Source of the DNA: Streptomyces sp. CB02009
GTDB lineage: Bacteria > Actinomycetota > Actinomycetes > Streptomycetales > Streptomycetaceae
Direction: 5' to 3'
Length of the DNA stretch: 64,000 nt
Assembly: GCF_001905825.1 (NCBI RefSeq)
Contig: NZ_LIVV01000002.1
Span: 500,441 to 564,440, forward strand
The notes under the pieces were generated by a model that saw only the letters and a program-made list of their open reading frames with translations, did not search any database and had not been told where the DNA came from. Both the position numbers and the translations under genes were made by a program. Shown one piece after another: positions 25,329 to 33,944 of the stretch. Numbering within the stretch: the first letter of the stretch is position 1; the number at the start of each line of letters is the position of its first letter.

Positions 25329-26669
25329 TCAGTTCTCCACGACGCCCCGGACGACGCCCAGCTCCAGGAGGTCGCGCGGGCGCAGGCGGAGCCGGTCCGC
25401 CGTCGCGGCGGACTCCTCCGGCGGGCGCTTGAGGATCGACGCCGCGGCCTCCGGGGCGATCACCGAGAAGTAGCTGTCGGGAGTGGCCCACAGGTGGCCC
25501 GGGGCCGCGAGGGCGAGGGCGCCGCCCGAGCCGCCCTCGCCGACGAGCAGCGAGGTCACGGGGACGCGCGCGGTGGCGACGGCGGCGAACAGGTCGGCGA
25601 TCGCCGGGCCGGCGCCGGCGCGCTCCGCCTCCGGGTCGTTGGCGGCCCCGGGCGTGTCGATGAGGGTGAGGACCGGTACCCCCAGCCGGTCGGCCAGCCG
25701 TACGAGCCGGGCGGCCGTACGGAACCCCGCCGGGCGGGTCGCGGTCCCGCACTGCGCCGCGTACGCCACCGTACGGCCGTCGGGGAGCCGTCCGAAGCCG
25801 CACCGCATCCCCGGATCGACACCCCCGGCACGGTCGCCCGAGATCTCCTCGCGGACGGAGAAGTACGCGTCGAGGTACGCGCCCGCCCGGGGGCGCTCCG
25901 GGTGCCGGGCCCGGGCCACCGCCTCCCGGCCGCTCGCGGCGGGCGGCGTGCCCGGGTCGCCGAGCGCGCGCGGCGGCGCCGCCCGGCCCGCGGCGGGACG
26001 CGTGAGCAGGGAGAGCCAGCGCCCGAGGACGTCACGGAGCGCGTCGGGCGCCACGATCGCGTCGACGTGGCCGTGCGCGAGCTGCGCCTCGGCGGTGTAC
26101 GCGGCGGGGTCCGCGTCCGGCGGGCGGACCCGGGAACCGGCGAAGCCGACCTGGGCGCCGGGCAGCGCCAGCACCACATCCGATCCGGCGCCGAGCGTGG
26201 CCCAGCCGCCGCCCGTCGTCGGGTCCCGCAGGACGGCGATCTGCGGCAGCCCGGCGGCCCGGGTGAGAGCCGACTCGCCCGCGAGCAGCTGGAGTTGGAG
26301 CAGCGCCCGCATGCCCTCGTGCATCCGGCTGCCGCCGGTCGCCGGCAGCACGACCACGGGCAGCCGCAGCGCGCGGGCCCGCGCGTGGGCCGCGGCGACG
26401 CGCGCCCCCGTCCGCTCCCCGAGGGAACCGCCGAGGAACCCGAACTCGAAGGAGACCAGGACCGCCCGCACCCCGCCGATCCGACCCGTCCCGCAGACCA
26501 CCGACTCGCTTTCGCCGGTACGGGCGGAGGCACGCGCGTGCGCGGCGGAGTAGCCGGGCCATCCCAGCGGCCCGTCGTCCGTCAAGGGCCCCTCCGCGCA
26601 GGGGAACTCGGTGAAGTCGTCGCCGGCGACGAGGGCGATCGCCTCGCGTGCCGTCGTCGGGTCGCTCAT
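25329..26669 (-). CDS. Single-chain acetyl-CoA carboxylase carboxyltransferase (AccD-AccA type)
   Basis: A 446-aa carboxyl transferase in which beta-like (about 1-215) and alpha-like (about 260-446) halves form one chain. The beta half shows GGSLGERTGARVAAA, PATGGSRMHEGM and DPTTGGG; the alpha half shows PVLTLIDTPGAANDPEAE and LLVGEGGSGGALALAAP. The N-terminal zinc ribbon of bacterial AccD is absent. Such enzymes transfer CO2 from carboxybiotin to an acyl-CoA; neither a biotin carboxylase nor a BCCP gene is nearby. ATG at 26669 follows GAGG. The acyl-CoA substrate is unclear. Confidence 0.82.
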   Translation of the reverse strand: MSDPTTAREAIALVAGDDFTEFPCAEGPLTDDGPLGWPGYSAAHARASARTGESESVVCGTGRIGGVRAVLVSFEFGFLGGSLGERTGARVAAAHARARALRLPVVVLPATGGSRMHEGMRALLQLQLLAGESALTRAAGLPQIAVLRDPTTGGGWATLGAGSDVVLALPGAQVGFAGSRVRPPDADPAAYTAEAQLAHGHVDAIVAPDALRDVLGRWLSLLTRPAAGRAAPPRALGDPGTPPAASGREAVARARHPERPRAGAYLDAYFSVREEISGDRAGGVDPGMRCGFGRLPDGRTVAYAAQCGTATRPAGFRTAARLVRLADRLGVPVLTLIDTPGAANDPEAERAGAGPAIADLFAAVATARVPVTSLLVGEGGSGGALALAAPGHLWATPDSYFSVIAPEAAASILKRPPEESAATADRLRLRPRDLLELGVVRGVVEN

Positions 26670-26909
26670 CGGGACCTCGCAGCTCGTCGACGGAGTTCTG
26701 GCCGAGGGCCCGCCCGCCCCGCGGTGAGCGCCGGGGACCGGACCCGCCGGTGCACCGTCACGGTAGCGTCCGGCGGTCCCGGGGTCCGGGCCCGCCCCCG
26801 CGTGGGGCCTTCCCGGCTCCGTGGCTCCCCGGCTCCGCGCCTCGGGCGCGGGCGCAAGGGCACGGCCGCGCGGTCTCCTCCGCACCGCCGTGGCGTGCCG
26901 TCCCGTCCG

Positions 26910-27368
26910 TCAGGCCAGGATGCCGCTCCCGTGCGGCGCGTACAGGTCGAGGAGCCGGACCCTGGTCACCTGGAGGCGGTGGGCCAGGATCGAGCCCACC
27001 CAGAACATGACCGAGGCTCCGAAGTCCGCGTCCGAGCGGCACATCGAGCGCACGGCCGGGGCGTCGAACTCCTGGGCCCGGACCGGGGTCATCGCCTCCG
27101 CCCCCGACTGGCAGAGATACGGCGGGAACAGCCACGACAGGCCCACCAGCTCGCCGTGGTGGAGGGTCTCGATCACCGGCGCCCCGCGCCCCGGCACCTT
27201 CGCGTCGAGCGTCACCGCGCCCGTCTTCACGATCCAGAACCGGTCGGCGTGCTGCTGCTCCTCGAACAGCCGGTGACCGGACTCGAAGTACACGTCCTCG
27301 GCGAAGGCCATCAGGCGTTCCCGGTGCTCCGGCGGCAACGTGCTGACCTTGGGTGCGGCACTGCTCAT
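26910..27368 (-). CDS. Stand-alone cyclic-nucleotide-binding-domain protein
   Basis: A 152-aa protein consisting of one Crp-like cNMP-binding beta-roll: RLFEEQQHADRFWIVKTGAVTLD and ETLHHGELVGLSWLFPP follow the FxxGxxxxxxYxIxxG and GELxGE layout, with helices at the end. There is no helix-turn-helix, so it is not a Crp-type regulator by itself. The ligand-binding Arg-x-Ala of the phosphate cassette is not obvious, so nucleotide binding is uncertain. It is divergent from the alpha/beta hydrolase, with 175 bp between starts. Confidence 0.75.
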   Translation of the reverse strand: MSSAAPKVSTLPPEHRERLMAFAEDVYFESGHRLFEEQQHADRFWIVKTGAVTLDAKVPGRGAPVIETLHHGELVGLSWLFPPYLCQSGAEAMTPVRAQEFDAPAVRSMCRSDADFGASVMFWVGSILAHRLQVTRVRLLDLYAPHGSGILA

Positions 27369-27543
27369 GGCGGACCCTCCTCACGCACTCGGCTCCCACC
27401 CCCAGTGTCCGCCAGCCCGCCCCCACGCGCGCGTGGTTCCGGCCTGACATGCGGGCCCACCTGCCCTCCCGTAGCGTGACCGCGGGGGTACGGGGCGGGG
27501 CAGGGGCGGGATCCCATTCCTCGCGCAGATCGGTACGGAACCC

Positions 27544-28239
27544 ATGGCAGACAAGCCCGCGATCGTCCTCGTCCACGGCTTCTGGGGCGGCGCCGCCCAC
27601 TGGGCCAAGGTGATCACCGAGCTCCACCGGCGCGGCCACGACCGGCTCCACGCCGTCGAGAACCCGCTCACCTCGCTCGCCGACGACGCCGAACGCACCC
27701 GGAAGATGGTCCGGCAGGTCGACGGCCCCGTCCTGCTCGTCGGCCACTCCTACGGCGGCGCCGTCATCACCGAGGCCGGCGACCTGCCGAACGTGACCGG
27801 TCTCGTCTACATCGCGGCCTTCGCCCCGGACGCCGGTGAGAGCCCCGGCCAGATCAGCCAGGAGAAGCCGCCCGCCGCCTTCGAGAACATCGCCCCCGAC
27901 TCGGACGGCTACCTCTGGATCAAGCAGGACGCGTTCCACGACAGCTTCGCCCAGGACCTGACCCCGGAAGAGGCCCTGGTCATGGCCGTCACGCAGAAGG
28001 CTCCGCTCGGCTCCACCTTCGCCGACAACGTCACCGCCCCGGCCTGGCGGGCCAAGCCCACGTACTACCAGGTCTCCACCGAGGACCGCATGATCCACCC
28101 CGACAACGAGCGCCGCATGGCCGCGCGGATGAACCCGCGCAAGACCGTCGAGCTCGACGCGAGCCACGCCTCGCTCGCCTCCCGGCCAGTCGAGGTCTGC
28201 GACCTGATCGAACTGGCCGCCCGCGAGACCGCCTCCTGA
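27544..28239 (+). CDS. Alpha/beta hydrolase
   Basis: A 231-aa alpha/beta hydrolase. The oxyanion region is VLVHGFWGG, the nucleophile elbow VGHSYGG (Ser near residue 75), the acid lies in STEDRMIHP and the His in DASHASLAS. This is the pattern of small esterases and hydroxynitrile-lyase-like hydrolases common in Streptomyces; the substrate is unknown. Codon use is strongly C-ending like its neighbours. A 15-bp hairpin follows the stop. Confidence 0.85.
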   Translation: MADKPAIVLVHGFWGGAAHWAKVITELHRRGHDRLHAVENPLTSLADDAERTRKMVRQVDGPVLLVGHSYGGAVITEAGDLPNVTGLVYIAAFAPDAGESPGQISQEKPPAAFENIAPDSDGYLWIKQDAFHDSFAQDLTPEEALVMAVTQKAPLGSTFADNVTAPAWRAKPTYYQVSTEDRMIHPDNERRMAARMNPRKTVELDASHASLASRPVEVCDLIELAARETAS

Positions 28240-28274
28240 GCGCGGCCCGGCCGCCGTCCGGCGGCTCGGGCCCC

Positions 28275-28309
28275 CCGTGGCCCCCGGCCGACCCGGCCGG
28301 GGGCCACGG
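28275..28309 (+). terminator. 15-bp hairpin terminator after the alpha/beta hydrolase
   Basis: Perfect arms 28275-28289 and 28295-28309 around a GACCC loop, located 36 bp after the hydrolase stop and before the glu-type operon. Confidence 0.7.
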
Positions 28310-28422
28310 CACGGTGTGCCCGCTCACTCTCCGTGCACCCCCTCCGGAGTGCGGGGGCCGGACGGAGGGCGGAGCATGAACGTGAGAAGGAGCGAAGCGG
28401 GGGCGTGAGCCAGGAGGGTGAC

Positions 28423-29193
28423 ATGCCCGTCCCGGAAGGTGGCGTCCCGGCAGGAGGCGACGAGCTCGTCGTGCTCCGCGGGGTGGACAAGCACTTCGGC
28501 ACCCTGCACGTGCTCCAGTCCATCGACCTCACCATCCACCGGGGCGAGGTCGTGGTCGTCATCGGGCCGTCGGGATCGGGGAAGTCGACGCTCTGCCGCG
28601 CGATCAACCGCCTGGAGACCATCGACAAGGGGCGGATCGTCGTCGACGGACGCCCCCTGCCGGCCGAAGGACGGGAACTCGCGGCCCTGCGCGCCGACGT
28701 CGGGATGGTCTTCCAGTCCTTCAACCTCTTCGCGCACAAGACGGTGCTCGACAACGTCACCCTGGGCCAGATCAAGGTCCGCAAGAAGGACCGGAAGGCG
28801 GCCGAGCAGCGCGCCCGCGCCCTCCTCGACCGGGTCGGGGTCGCCTCGCAGGCGGAGAAGTACCCCGCTCAGCTCTCCGGCGGCCAGCAGCAGCGCGTGG
28901 CGATCGCCCGCGCCCTCGCCATGGAACCGAAGGTGATGCTCTTCGACGAGCCGACCTCCGCGCTCGACCCCGAGATGATCAACGAGGTCCTGGAGGTCAT
29001 GCAGCAACTCGCCCGGGACGGCATGACGATGGTGGTCGTCACCCACGAGATGGGCTTCGCCCGATCCGCCGCCAACCGCGTCGTCTTCATGGCCGACGGC
29101 AGGATCGTCGAGGAGACCACCCCGGACGAGTTCTTCAGCAACCCGCGCAGTGACCGCGCCAAGGACTTCCTGTCCAAGATCCTCCACCACTGA
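28423..29193 (+). CDS. gluA: Polar amino-acid ABC transporter ATPase (GluA-like)
   Basis: A 256-aa ATPase. Walker A is GPSGSGKST, the Q-loop MVFQSFNLF, signature LSGGQQQR, Walker [13 protein letters not shown] and H-loop VVTHEMGFA. It drives uptake by the permeases encoded downstream and matches GluA of the Corynebacterium/Streptomyces glutamate system. ATG at 28423 has AGGAGG 5 nt upstream; a GTG at 28405 is possible. It is the first gene of gluABCD. Confidence 0.88.
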   Translation: MPVPEGGVPAGGDELVVLRGVDKHFGTLHVLQSIDLTIHRGEVVVVIGPSGSGKSTLCRAINRLETIDKGRIVVDGRPLPAEGRELAALRADVGMVFQSFNLFAHKTVLDNVTLGQIKVRKKDRKAAEQRARALLDRVGVASQAEKYPAQLSGGQQQRVAIARALAMEPKVMLFDEPTSALDPEMINEVLEVMQQLARDGMTMVVVTHEMGFARSAANRVVFMADGRIVEETTPDEFFSNPRSDRAKDFLSKILHH

Positions 29194-29224
29194 CACCACT
29201 GAGCAGCCCCCAGGGGTGATCCTC

Positions 29225-30094
29225 ATGAACGCGACCAGGACCGGCAGGACGACCGTCAGCACCGGCAGGGCCACCGTGGCCGTCGCCGCGGCCGTCGTCC
29301 TCTCCTTCACCTCCGCGGGATTCGCGAACGGCGCGACCGGTGCCGTCCCCCGCGACCACGGCGGCGAGGAGATCACCGTCGGCATCAAGTACGACCAGCC
29401 CGGCATCGGCCTGAAGACCCCGGACGGCACGTACACCGGCTTCGACGTCGACGTGGCCACCTACATCGCCAAGCAGCTCGGTCACGACCCGTCCGACATC
29501 GTCTGGAAGGAGGCCAAGAGCGCCGACCGGGAGACGATGCTCCAGCGCGGCGACGTGGACTTCATCGCCGCCTCGTACTCGATCAACGACGAGCGGGCCA
29601 AGAAGGTCGACTTCGCCGGCCCCTACCTCCTCGCCCACCAGGACGTCCTGATCCGGGCCGACGACGACTCCATCAAGCAGCCGTCCGACCTCAACAACAA
29701 GAAGCTCTGCTCGGTCACCGGCTCGACGTCCGCCCAGAACGTCAAGGACAAGATCGCCCCGGACGCCCAGCTCCAGGAGTACGGCGGTTACTCCGAGTGC
29801 CTGACCGGACTCGAGAACGGCGTCATCGACGCCGTCACCACCGACGACTCGATCCTCGCCGGATACGCCGCGCAGAGTCAGTTCAAGGACAAGTTCAAGC
29901 TCGGCGGCTTCAAGATGAGCAACGAGAACTACGGCATCGGCGTCCAGAAGGGCAGCGAGCTCAAGGACAAGATCAACACCGCCCTGGAGAAGATGGTCGC
30001 CGACGGTTCCTGGGACGCGGCGGTGAAGAAGAACTTCGGCCCCGCGAACTACCAGAACGAACCCGCCCCCGAGATCGGCGTCATCGTGAAGTGA
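29225..30094 (+). CDS. gluB: Amino-acid-binding protein (GluB-like)
   Basis: A 289-aa periplasmic-type binding protein (SBP_bac_3 fold): GIKYDQPGIGLKTPDGTYTGFDVDVATYIAKQLG, then AASYSINDERAKKVDFAGPYL, and LCSVTGSTSAQNV. It should capture glutamate or a related acidic/polar amino acid outside the cell. The signal sequence AVAAAVVLSFTSAGFANGA lacks a lipobox Cys, unlike most Gram-positive GluB lipoproteins, so it may be released or anchored in another way. A two-Cys pair (LCSV and SECL) could form a disulfide. Confidence 0.85.
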   Translation: MNATRTGRTTVSTGRATVAVAAAVVLSFTSAGFANGATGAVPRDHGGEEITVGIKYDQPGIGLKTPDGTYTGFDVDVATYIAKQLGHDPSDIVWKEAKSADRETMLQRGDVDFIAASYSINDERAKKVDFAGPYLLAHQDVLIRADDDSIKQPSDLNNKKLCSVTGSTSAQNVKDKIAPDAQLQEYGGYSECLTGLENGVIDAVTTDDSILAGYAAQSQFKDKFKLGGFKMSNENYGIGVQKGSELKDKINTALEKMVADGSWDAAVKKNFGPANYQNEPAPEIGVIVK

Positions 30095-30104
30095 GCGGGT
30101 CGTC

Positions 30105-30770
30105 GTGTTCGACTTCCTCCAGGGGTACGACCTGCTCGGAGCCTTCTGGGTGACGGTGCAGCTCACCGTCTACTCGGCGATCGGCTCCCTCGTCTGGGGG
30201 ACGCTGCTGGCGGCGATGCGCGTCAGCCCCGTCCCCCTCATGCGGGGCTTCGGCACCGTCTACGTCAACATCGTCCGCAACATCCCCCTCACCGTCATCA
30301 TCGTCTTCACCTCGCTGGGCCTGTTCCAGACCCTCGGCGTCAGCATGGGCGCCGACCGGTTCACCACGATCAACTTCCGGCTCGCCGTCCTCGGCCTCAC
30401 CGCCTACACCAGCGCCTTCGTCTGCGAGGCGCTGCGCTCCGGCATCAACACCGTGCCCCTCGGCCAGGTCGAGGCCGCCCGCGCCATCGGGCTCAGCTTC
30501 CCCCAGGTCCTGCGCATCGTCGTGCTCCCGCAGGCCTTCCGCTCCGTCGTGGGCCCCCTCGCCAACGTCCTCATCGCCCTCACCAAGAACACCACCGTGG
30601 CCGCCGCCATCGGCGTGGCCGAAGCCGCCCTGCTGATGCGGGAGATGATCGAGAACGAGGCCCAGCTCATCCTCATCTCCGCGATCTTCGCCGTCGGCTT
30701 CATCTGCCTGACCCTGCCCACCGGCCTGTTCCTCGGCTGGGTGGCCAAGAAGGTGGCGGTGAAGCGGTGA
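30105..30770 (+). CDS. gluC: Amino-acid ABC permease (GluC-like)
   Basis: A 221-aa membrane permease of the HisMQ type with about five helices. The EAA-type cytoplasmic loop is EAARAIGLSFPQVLRIVVLPQAF. GTG start 10 bp after gluB; its TGA overlaps the GTG of gluD as GTGA, so the two permeases are translationally coupled. It forms the channel with GluD. Confidence 0.87.
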   Translation: MFDFLQGYDLLGAFWVTVQLTVYSAIGSLVWGTLLAAMRVSPVPLMRGFGTVYVNIVRNIPLTVIIVFTSLGLFQTLGVSMGADRFTTINFRLAVLGLTAYTSAFVCEALRSGINTVPLGQVEAARAIGLSFPQVLRIVVLPQAFRSVVGPLANVLIALTKNTTVAAAIGVAEAALLMREMIENEAQLILISAIFAVGFICLTLPTGLFLGWVAKKVAVKR

Positions 30771-31681
30771 AGACCAGGCCCACCGTCCTCTACGACGTCC
30801 CCGGCCCCCGCGCCCGGCGCCGCAACCTCCTCTGGACGCTGCTGTTCCTGCTCGCGCTCGCCGCCGTCGTGTGGTGGGTCGTGGCGGGCCTCGCCGCCAA
30901 GAACCAGCTCGAATGGTCCAAGTGGGCCCCCTTCTTCACGGACGCCCGGGTCTGGGAGACGTACCTCCTGCCCGCCCTCGAGAACACCGTGATCGCCGCC
31001 GGACTCTCCATGGTGATCGCGCTGCCCCTCGGCGCGCTCCTCGGCATCTCCCGCCTCTCGGACCACCGGGCCGTACGCGGCGCGGCGGGCACGGTCGTGG
31101 AGTTCTTCCGCGCGATCCCCGTCCTGATCCTCATGCTCTTCGCCAACGCGGCCTACTCCGAGTTCACCGACATCAGCCCGGAGACCCGTCCGCTGTACGC
31201 CGTCGTCACCGGCCTCGTCCTCTACAACGCCTCCGTGCTCGCCGAGGTCGTCCGGGCGGGCATCCTCGCCCTCCCCGCGGGACAGACCGACGCGGCGAAG
31301 GCCATCGGCATGCGCAAGGGCCAGACCATGGCGTACGTGCTCCTCCCGCAGTCGGTCACGGCCATGCTGCCCGCGCTCGTCAGCCAGCTCGTCGTCATCG
31401 TCAAGGACACCGCGCTCGGCGGCGCCATGCTCGGCTTCTCCGAGCTCCTCGCCTCCGTCCGCCCGATGAGCGCCAACTACGGAGCGAACACGATCGCCTG
31501 CTTCACCGTCGTCGCCGTCCTCTTCGTCATCCTCAACTTCGCGCTCACCACCTTCGCCTCCTGGCTCGAAGGCCGGCTGCGGCGCGGCAAGAGGTCCACG
31601 GGCGCGGTCGTCGGAGCGGAGGCGGTGGAGGAACTGGCCACGCCCGGTGAGCACGCGGGCCCGACCGACCGGACCCCATGA
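30767..31681 (+). CDS. gluD: Amino-acid ABC permease (GluD-like)
   Basis: A 304-aa permease partner of GluC. It is longer at both ends, with a cytosolic N-terminus, a first helix at LLWTLLFLLALAAVVWWVVAG, and the EAA loop DAAKAIGMRKGQTMAYVLLPQSV. The C-terminal about 35 residues are polar and acidic (EAVEELATPGEHAGP). GTG start coupled to gluC by a 4-bp overlap. Two hairpins follow the operon. Confidence 0.87.
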   Translation: MKTRPTVLYDVPGPRARRRNLLWTLLFLLALAAVVWWVVAGLAAKNQLEWSKWAPFFTDARVWETYLLPALENTVIAAGLSMVIALPLGALLGISRLSDHRAVRGAAGTVVEFFRAIPVLILMLFANAAYSEFTDISPETRPLYAVVTGLVLYNASVLAEVVRAGILALPAGQTDAAKAIGMRKGQTMAYVLLPQSVTAMLPALVSQLVVIVKDTALGGAMLGFSELLASVRPMSANYGANTIACFTVVAVLFVILNFALTTFASWLEGRLRRGKRSTGAVVGAEAVEELATPGEHAGPTDRTP

Positions 31682-31715
31682 ACCTCCGGGCGGGGCCCTG
31701 CGGGCCGCGCGGGGC

Positions 31716-31777
31716 GGGGGCACGCGTGCGCGTGTGCGCGTGCCCCCGTGCGCCCTCCCCCGGGTCAGGCCCGGGGG
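31716..31777. terminator. Double hairpin between converging gluD and anti-sigma genes
   Basis: Hairpin 1 has 11-bp perfect arms (31716-31726 / 31737-31747). Hairpin 2 has 8-bp arms (31757-31764 / 31770-31777), and its loop includes part of the anti-sigma stop codon. Together they can stop transcription from both sides. Confidence 0.7.
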
Positions 31778-32517
31778 AAGGCGAGCACCGCGACCGGAGC
31801 GGAGGTCGGACTCGGCGAGCCGCCGGCGGGTTCGACGGTGACTCCCACCCCGGACGCCCGGTCCACGGGACCGTCGAGGAGGGTCGCCTCCGCGGTGGCC
31901 CCCGGGTCCATCAGCCCCGCGGACCGCATGGTGCCCTCGTCGTCGTACCAGAGCTGGTAGACCTTGCCGGCCGGTGGCGGCGCCATGCCGGAGGCGGCGA
32001 ACACCGCCCGGTCGAGCGAGGCCGACACGACGACCGTGCCCACGGCGCCGCCTTCGAGCCGGCTGGTGGAGACCCGGGCGTCCGGGGCCGCGAGGACCTC
32101 GGCGACGGCGTCGTTCGCCTGGCGTGCGCGGCTCGTCTCCTGCCGGGCGTCCTCGGCGAGCCCGTGCTGCCAGGCCGCGACCCCGCCGAGCCCGACCGCT
32201 CCGGCGAGACAGGCCGCCAGCGCCCAGTGCGACCACCGGCGCAGGCCGCGCCGCCCGCGCGGGGCCCGCACGGCCCTCGTCGCCGGCGGTTCCTGGCGTA
32301 CGGTCGCGATCCGCTCCATGACACCGGTCCGCAGTGTGGCGGTCGGCGTCACCGCGACGGCGAGGCCGAGCCGGACGACGGTCTCGGAGAACTCCAGGAC
32401 CTCCTGGGCGCACGAGGGACACTCCGCCAGATGGCGCCGTACGGCCTCCTGCTCCTCGGGGTCCAGCGCGTCGAGCGCGTAGGCGCCGGTCATCGTGTGC
32501 GGATCCGCGGTGTTCAC
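31765..32517 (-). CDS. rskA: RskA-like anti-sigma-K factor
   Basis: A 250-aa membrane anti-sigma factor. The cytosolic N-terminus (about 1-80) carries the zinc anti-sigma motif RRHLAECPSCAQEV (HxxxCxxC). One membrane helix follows at WALAACLAGAVGLGGVAAW, and an extracytoplasmic RskA domain after it (GKVYQLWYDDEGTMRSAGLM, and a C-terminal TVEPAGGSPSPTSAPVAVL). It should hold the adjacent sigma factor inactive until regulated proteolysis. Its GTG start overlaps the sigma factor TGA as GTGA, so the pair is translationally coupled in the usual sigma-anti-sigma order. Confidence 0.88.
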   Translation of the reverse strand: MNTADPHTMTGAYALDALDPEEQEAVRRHLAECPSCAQEVLEFSETVVRLGLAVAVTPTATLRTGVMERIATVRQEPPATRAVRAPRGRRGLRRWSHWALAACLAGAVGLGGVAAWQHGLAEDARQETSRARQANDAVAEVLAAPDARVSTSRLEGGAVGTVVVSASLDRAVFAASGMAPPPAGKVYQLWYDDEGTMRSAGLMDPGATAEATLLDGPVDRASGVGVTVEPAGGSPSPTSAPVAVLAFPRA

Positions 32518-33098
32518 GCCCCCACCCCCAGACAGTCCCTGAGCCGGATGAGCCCGTCGCGCATCCGCGCCTTCACGGTGCCCAGCGGAACGGCGAGCAG
32601 TTCCGCCACCTCGCGGTAGGTGAGGCCCCGGTAGTACGCCAGATCCACCGACTGGCGCTGCAGCTCGGTGAGGCCCCGCAGGCAGCGCCGGACCTGCTCC
32701 CGCTCCAGCCGGCTCTCCACCTGCTCCACCACCTCGTCGTAGGCGGCCGTGTGCTCCAGCAGGGCCACCCGCTTCTCGCGGTTCGAGGCCGCCTGCTCGG
32801 ACCGCACCCGGTCGACGGCCCTGCGGTGCGCGAGCGTCATGACCCAGGCCAGGACCGACCCCCGGGCGGGCTCGTAGCGGGCCGCGGTCCGCCACACCTC
32901 GACCAGCACCTCCTGGGCGACCTCCTCGGACTGGGCGGGGTCCCGCAGCACGGTGCGGACCAGGCCGAGCACCGGCCCCGAGACGGCCTCGAAGACGGCC
33001 GTGAAGGCCTCCTGGTCGCCGAGCGCCACGCGTCCCATCAGCTCGGGAAGGTCCGGAGTCGCGGGTCGGACGTCGCCGATCCACACGTTCTCTCTCAC
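32514..33098 (-). CDS. sigK: SigK-like ECF sigma factor
   Basis: A 194-aa ECF sigma factor. Region 2 is EAFTAVFEAVSGPVLGLV...EEVAQEVLVEVWRTAARYEPARGSVLAWVMTLAHRRAVDRVR; region 4 is LTELQRQSVDLAYYRGLTYREVAELLAVPLGTVKARMRDGLIRLRDCL. With RskA downstream it corresponds to mycobacterial SigK/RskA. GTG at 33098 (VRENVWIGD) is selected because GGAGGAG lies 7 nt upstream. A SigK-type promoter precedes it, implying autoregulation. Confidence 0.87.
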   Translation of the reverse strand: MRENVWIGDVRPATPDLPELMGRVALGDQEAFTAVFEAVSGPVLGLVRTVLRDPAQSEEVAQEVLVEVWRTAARYEPARGSVLAWVMTLAHRRAVDRVRSEQAASNREKRVALLEHTAAYDEVVEQVESRLEREQVRRCLRGLTELQRQSVDLAYYRGLTYREVAELLAVPLGTVKARMRDGLIRLRDCLGVGA

Positions 33099-33136
33099 CT
33101 GCGGTCTCCTCCAGGAATCACTCGCGTACAGGAGGT

Positions 33137-33163
33137 GTTCGGAGCCGACGGCCCGGTGGACGG
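33137..33163 (-). promoter_or_regulatory. SigK-type promoter for sigK-rskA
   Basis: On the minus strand: CCGTCC (33163-33158), 15 bp, CCGAAC (33142-33137). It differs by one base in each hexamer from the promoter of the divergent fasciclin gene and has the same spacer. Confidence 0.6.
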
Positions 33164-33169
33164 GTCGCG

Positions 33170-33185
33170 GCGGAAACATTTCCGC
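33170..33185. promoter_or_regulatory. Short palindrome between the two SigK-type promoters
   Basis: GCGGAAA-CA-TTTCCGC, a perfect 7-2-7 inverted repeat located between the divergent -35 elements; possible binding site for an additional regulator. Confidence 0.35.
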
Positions 33186-33244
33186 ACGGCTCGGCCGGTC
33201 CGGGCGCGGCAGCCCGTCCTCATCACTCCTTCGGGTGAGGGAAG

Positions 33245-33271
33245 CCATCCGGACGCAGCGGCACGCCGAAT
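33245..33271 (+). promoter_or_regulatory. SigK-type promoter for the fasciclin gene
   Basis: CCATCC (33245-33250), 15 bp, CCGAAT (33266-33271). These hexamers are the ones I recall for M. tuberculosis SigK promoters. Predicted start about 33278, with a leader of about 43 nt. Confidence 0.65.
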
Positions 33272-33320
33272 GCCCGCTGAGGGGCCGCCGACCGGTGGAC
33301 CCGAAGCCCCAGGAGTGATC

Positions 33321-33944
33321 ATGAACACCCAGACCTTCCGTCGTGCCTCCGTCGCCGTGACCGCCGCCGTGCTGCTGCCGCTGGGCCTGACCGCCTGTTC
33401 CGGCGAGGAGAGCGGCGACGGAGCGGCGGCCCCGGCGGCGGCCTCGTCGACGGCGGCCGGCACGACGGCCGACGGCCCCTTCGGCCCCGGGTGCGCGTCG
33501 GTGCCGAAGGAGGGCGCCGGTTCCTTCGACGGCATGGCCAAGGACCCGGTCGCCACGGCCGCATCGAACAACCCGGAGCTGTCGACGCTGGTCACCGCCG
33601 TCAAGCAGGCGGGTCTCGTGGACACGCTGAACAACGCCGAGAACATCACGGTGTTCGCGCCGACCAACGCCGCCTTCGCCAAGATCCCGAAGGCCGACCT
33701 GGACAAGGTCCTCGCCGACAAGGCGATGCTGACGGACATCCTCACGTACCACGTCGTGGGCCAGAAGCTCACCCCGAAGCAGCTGGAGAACGGCTCCTTC
33801 ACGACCCTCCAGAAGGGCCGGCTGACCACCCAGGGCTCCGGCGAGTCCTTCACCGTCAACGAGTCCGCGAAGGTGGTCTGCGGCAACGTCCCCACGGCCA
33901 ACGCCACCGTCTACATCGTCGACACGGTGCTGATGCCTAAGTAG
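33321..33944 (+). CDS. Fasciclin-domain lipoprotein (MPT70/MPT83-like)
   Basis: A 207-aa lipoprotein: signal AVLLPLGLTAC with lipobox Cys, an Ala/Ser/Thr linker, then one fasciclin (FAS1) domain. The FAS1 boxes are LVDTLNNAENITVFAPTNAAFAKIP (H1) and LTDILTYHVVGQKLTP (H2). FAS1 domains mediate adhesion; MPT70 and MPT83 are the mycobacterial secreted relatives and belong to the SigK regulon. Here the gene is divergent from sigK-rskA and has a matching promoter. AGGAG is 6 nt upstream of the ATG. Its stop overlaps the convergent MMPL gene by 8 bp. Confidence 0.9.
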   Translation: MNTQTFRRASVAVTAAVLLPLGLTACSGEESGDGAAAPAAASSTAAGTTADGPFGPGCASVPKEGAGSFDGMAKDPVATAASNNPELSTLVTAVKQAGLVDTLNNAENITVFAPTNAAFAKIPKADLDKVLADKAMLTDILTYHVVGQKLTPKQLENGSFTTLQKGRLTTQGSGESFTVNESAKVVCGNVPTANATVYIVDTVLMPK

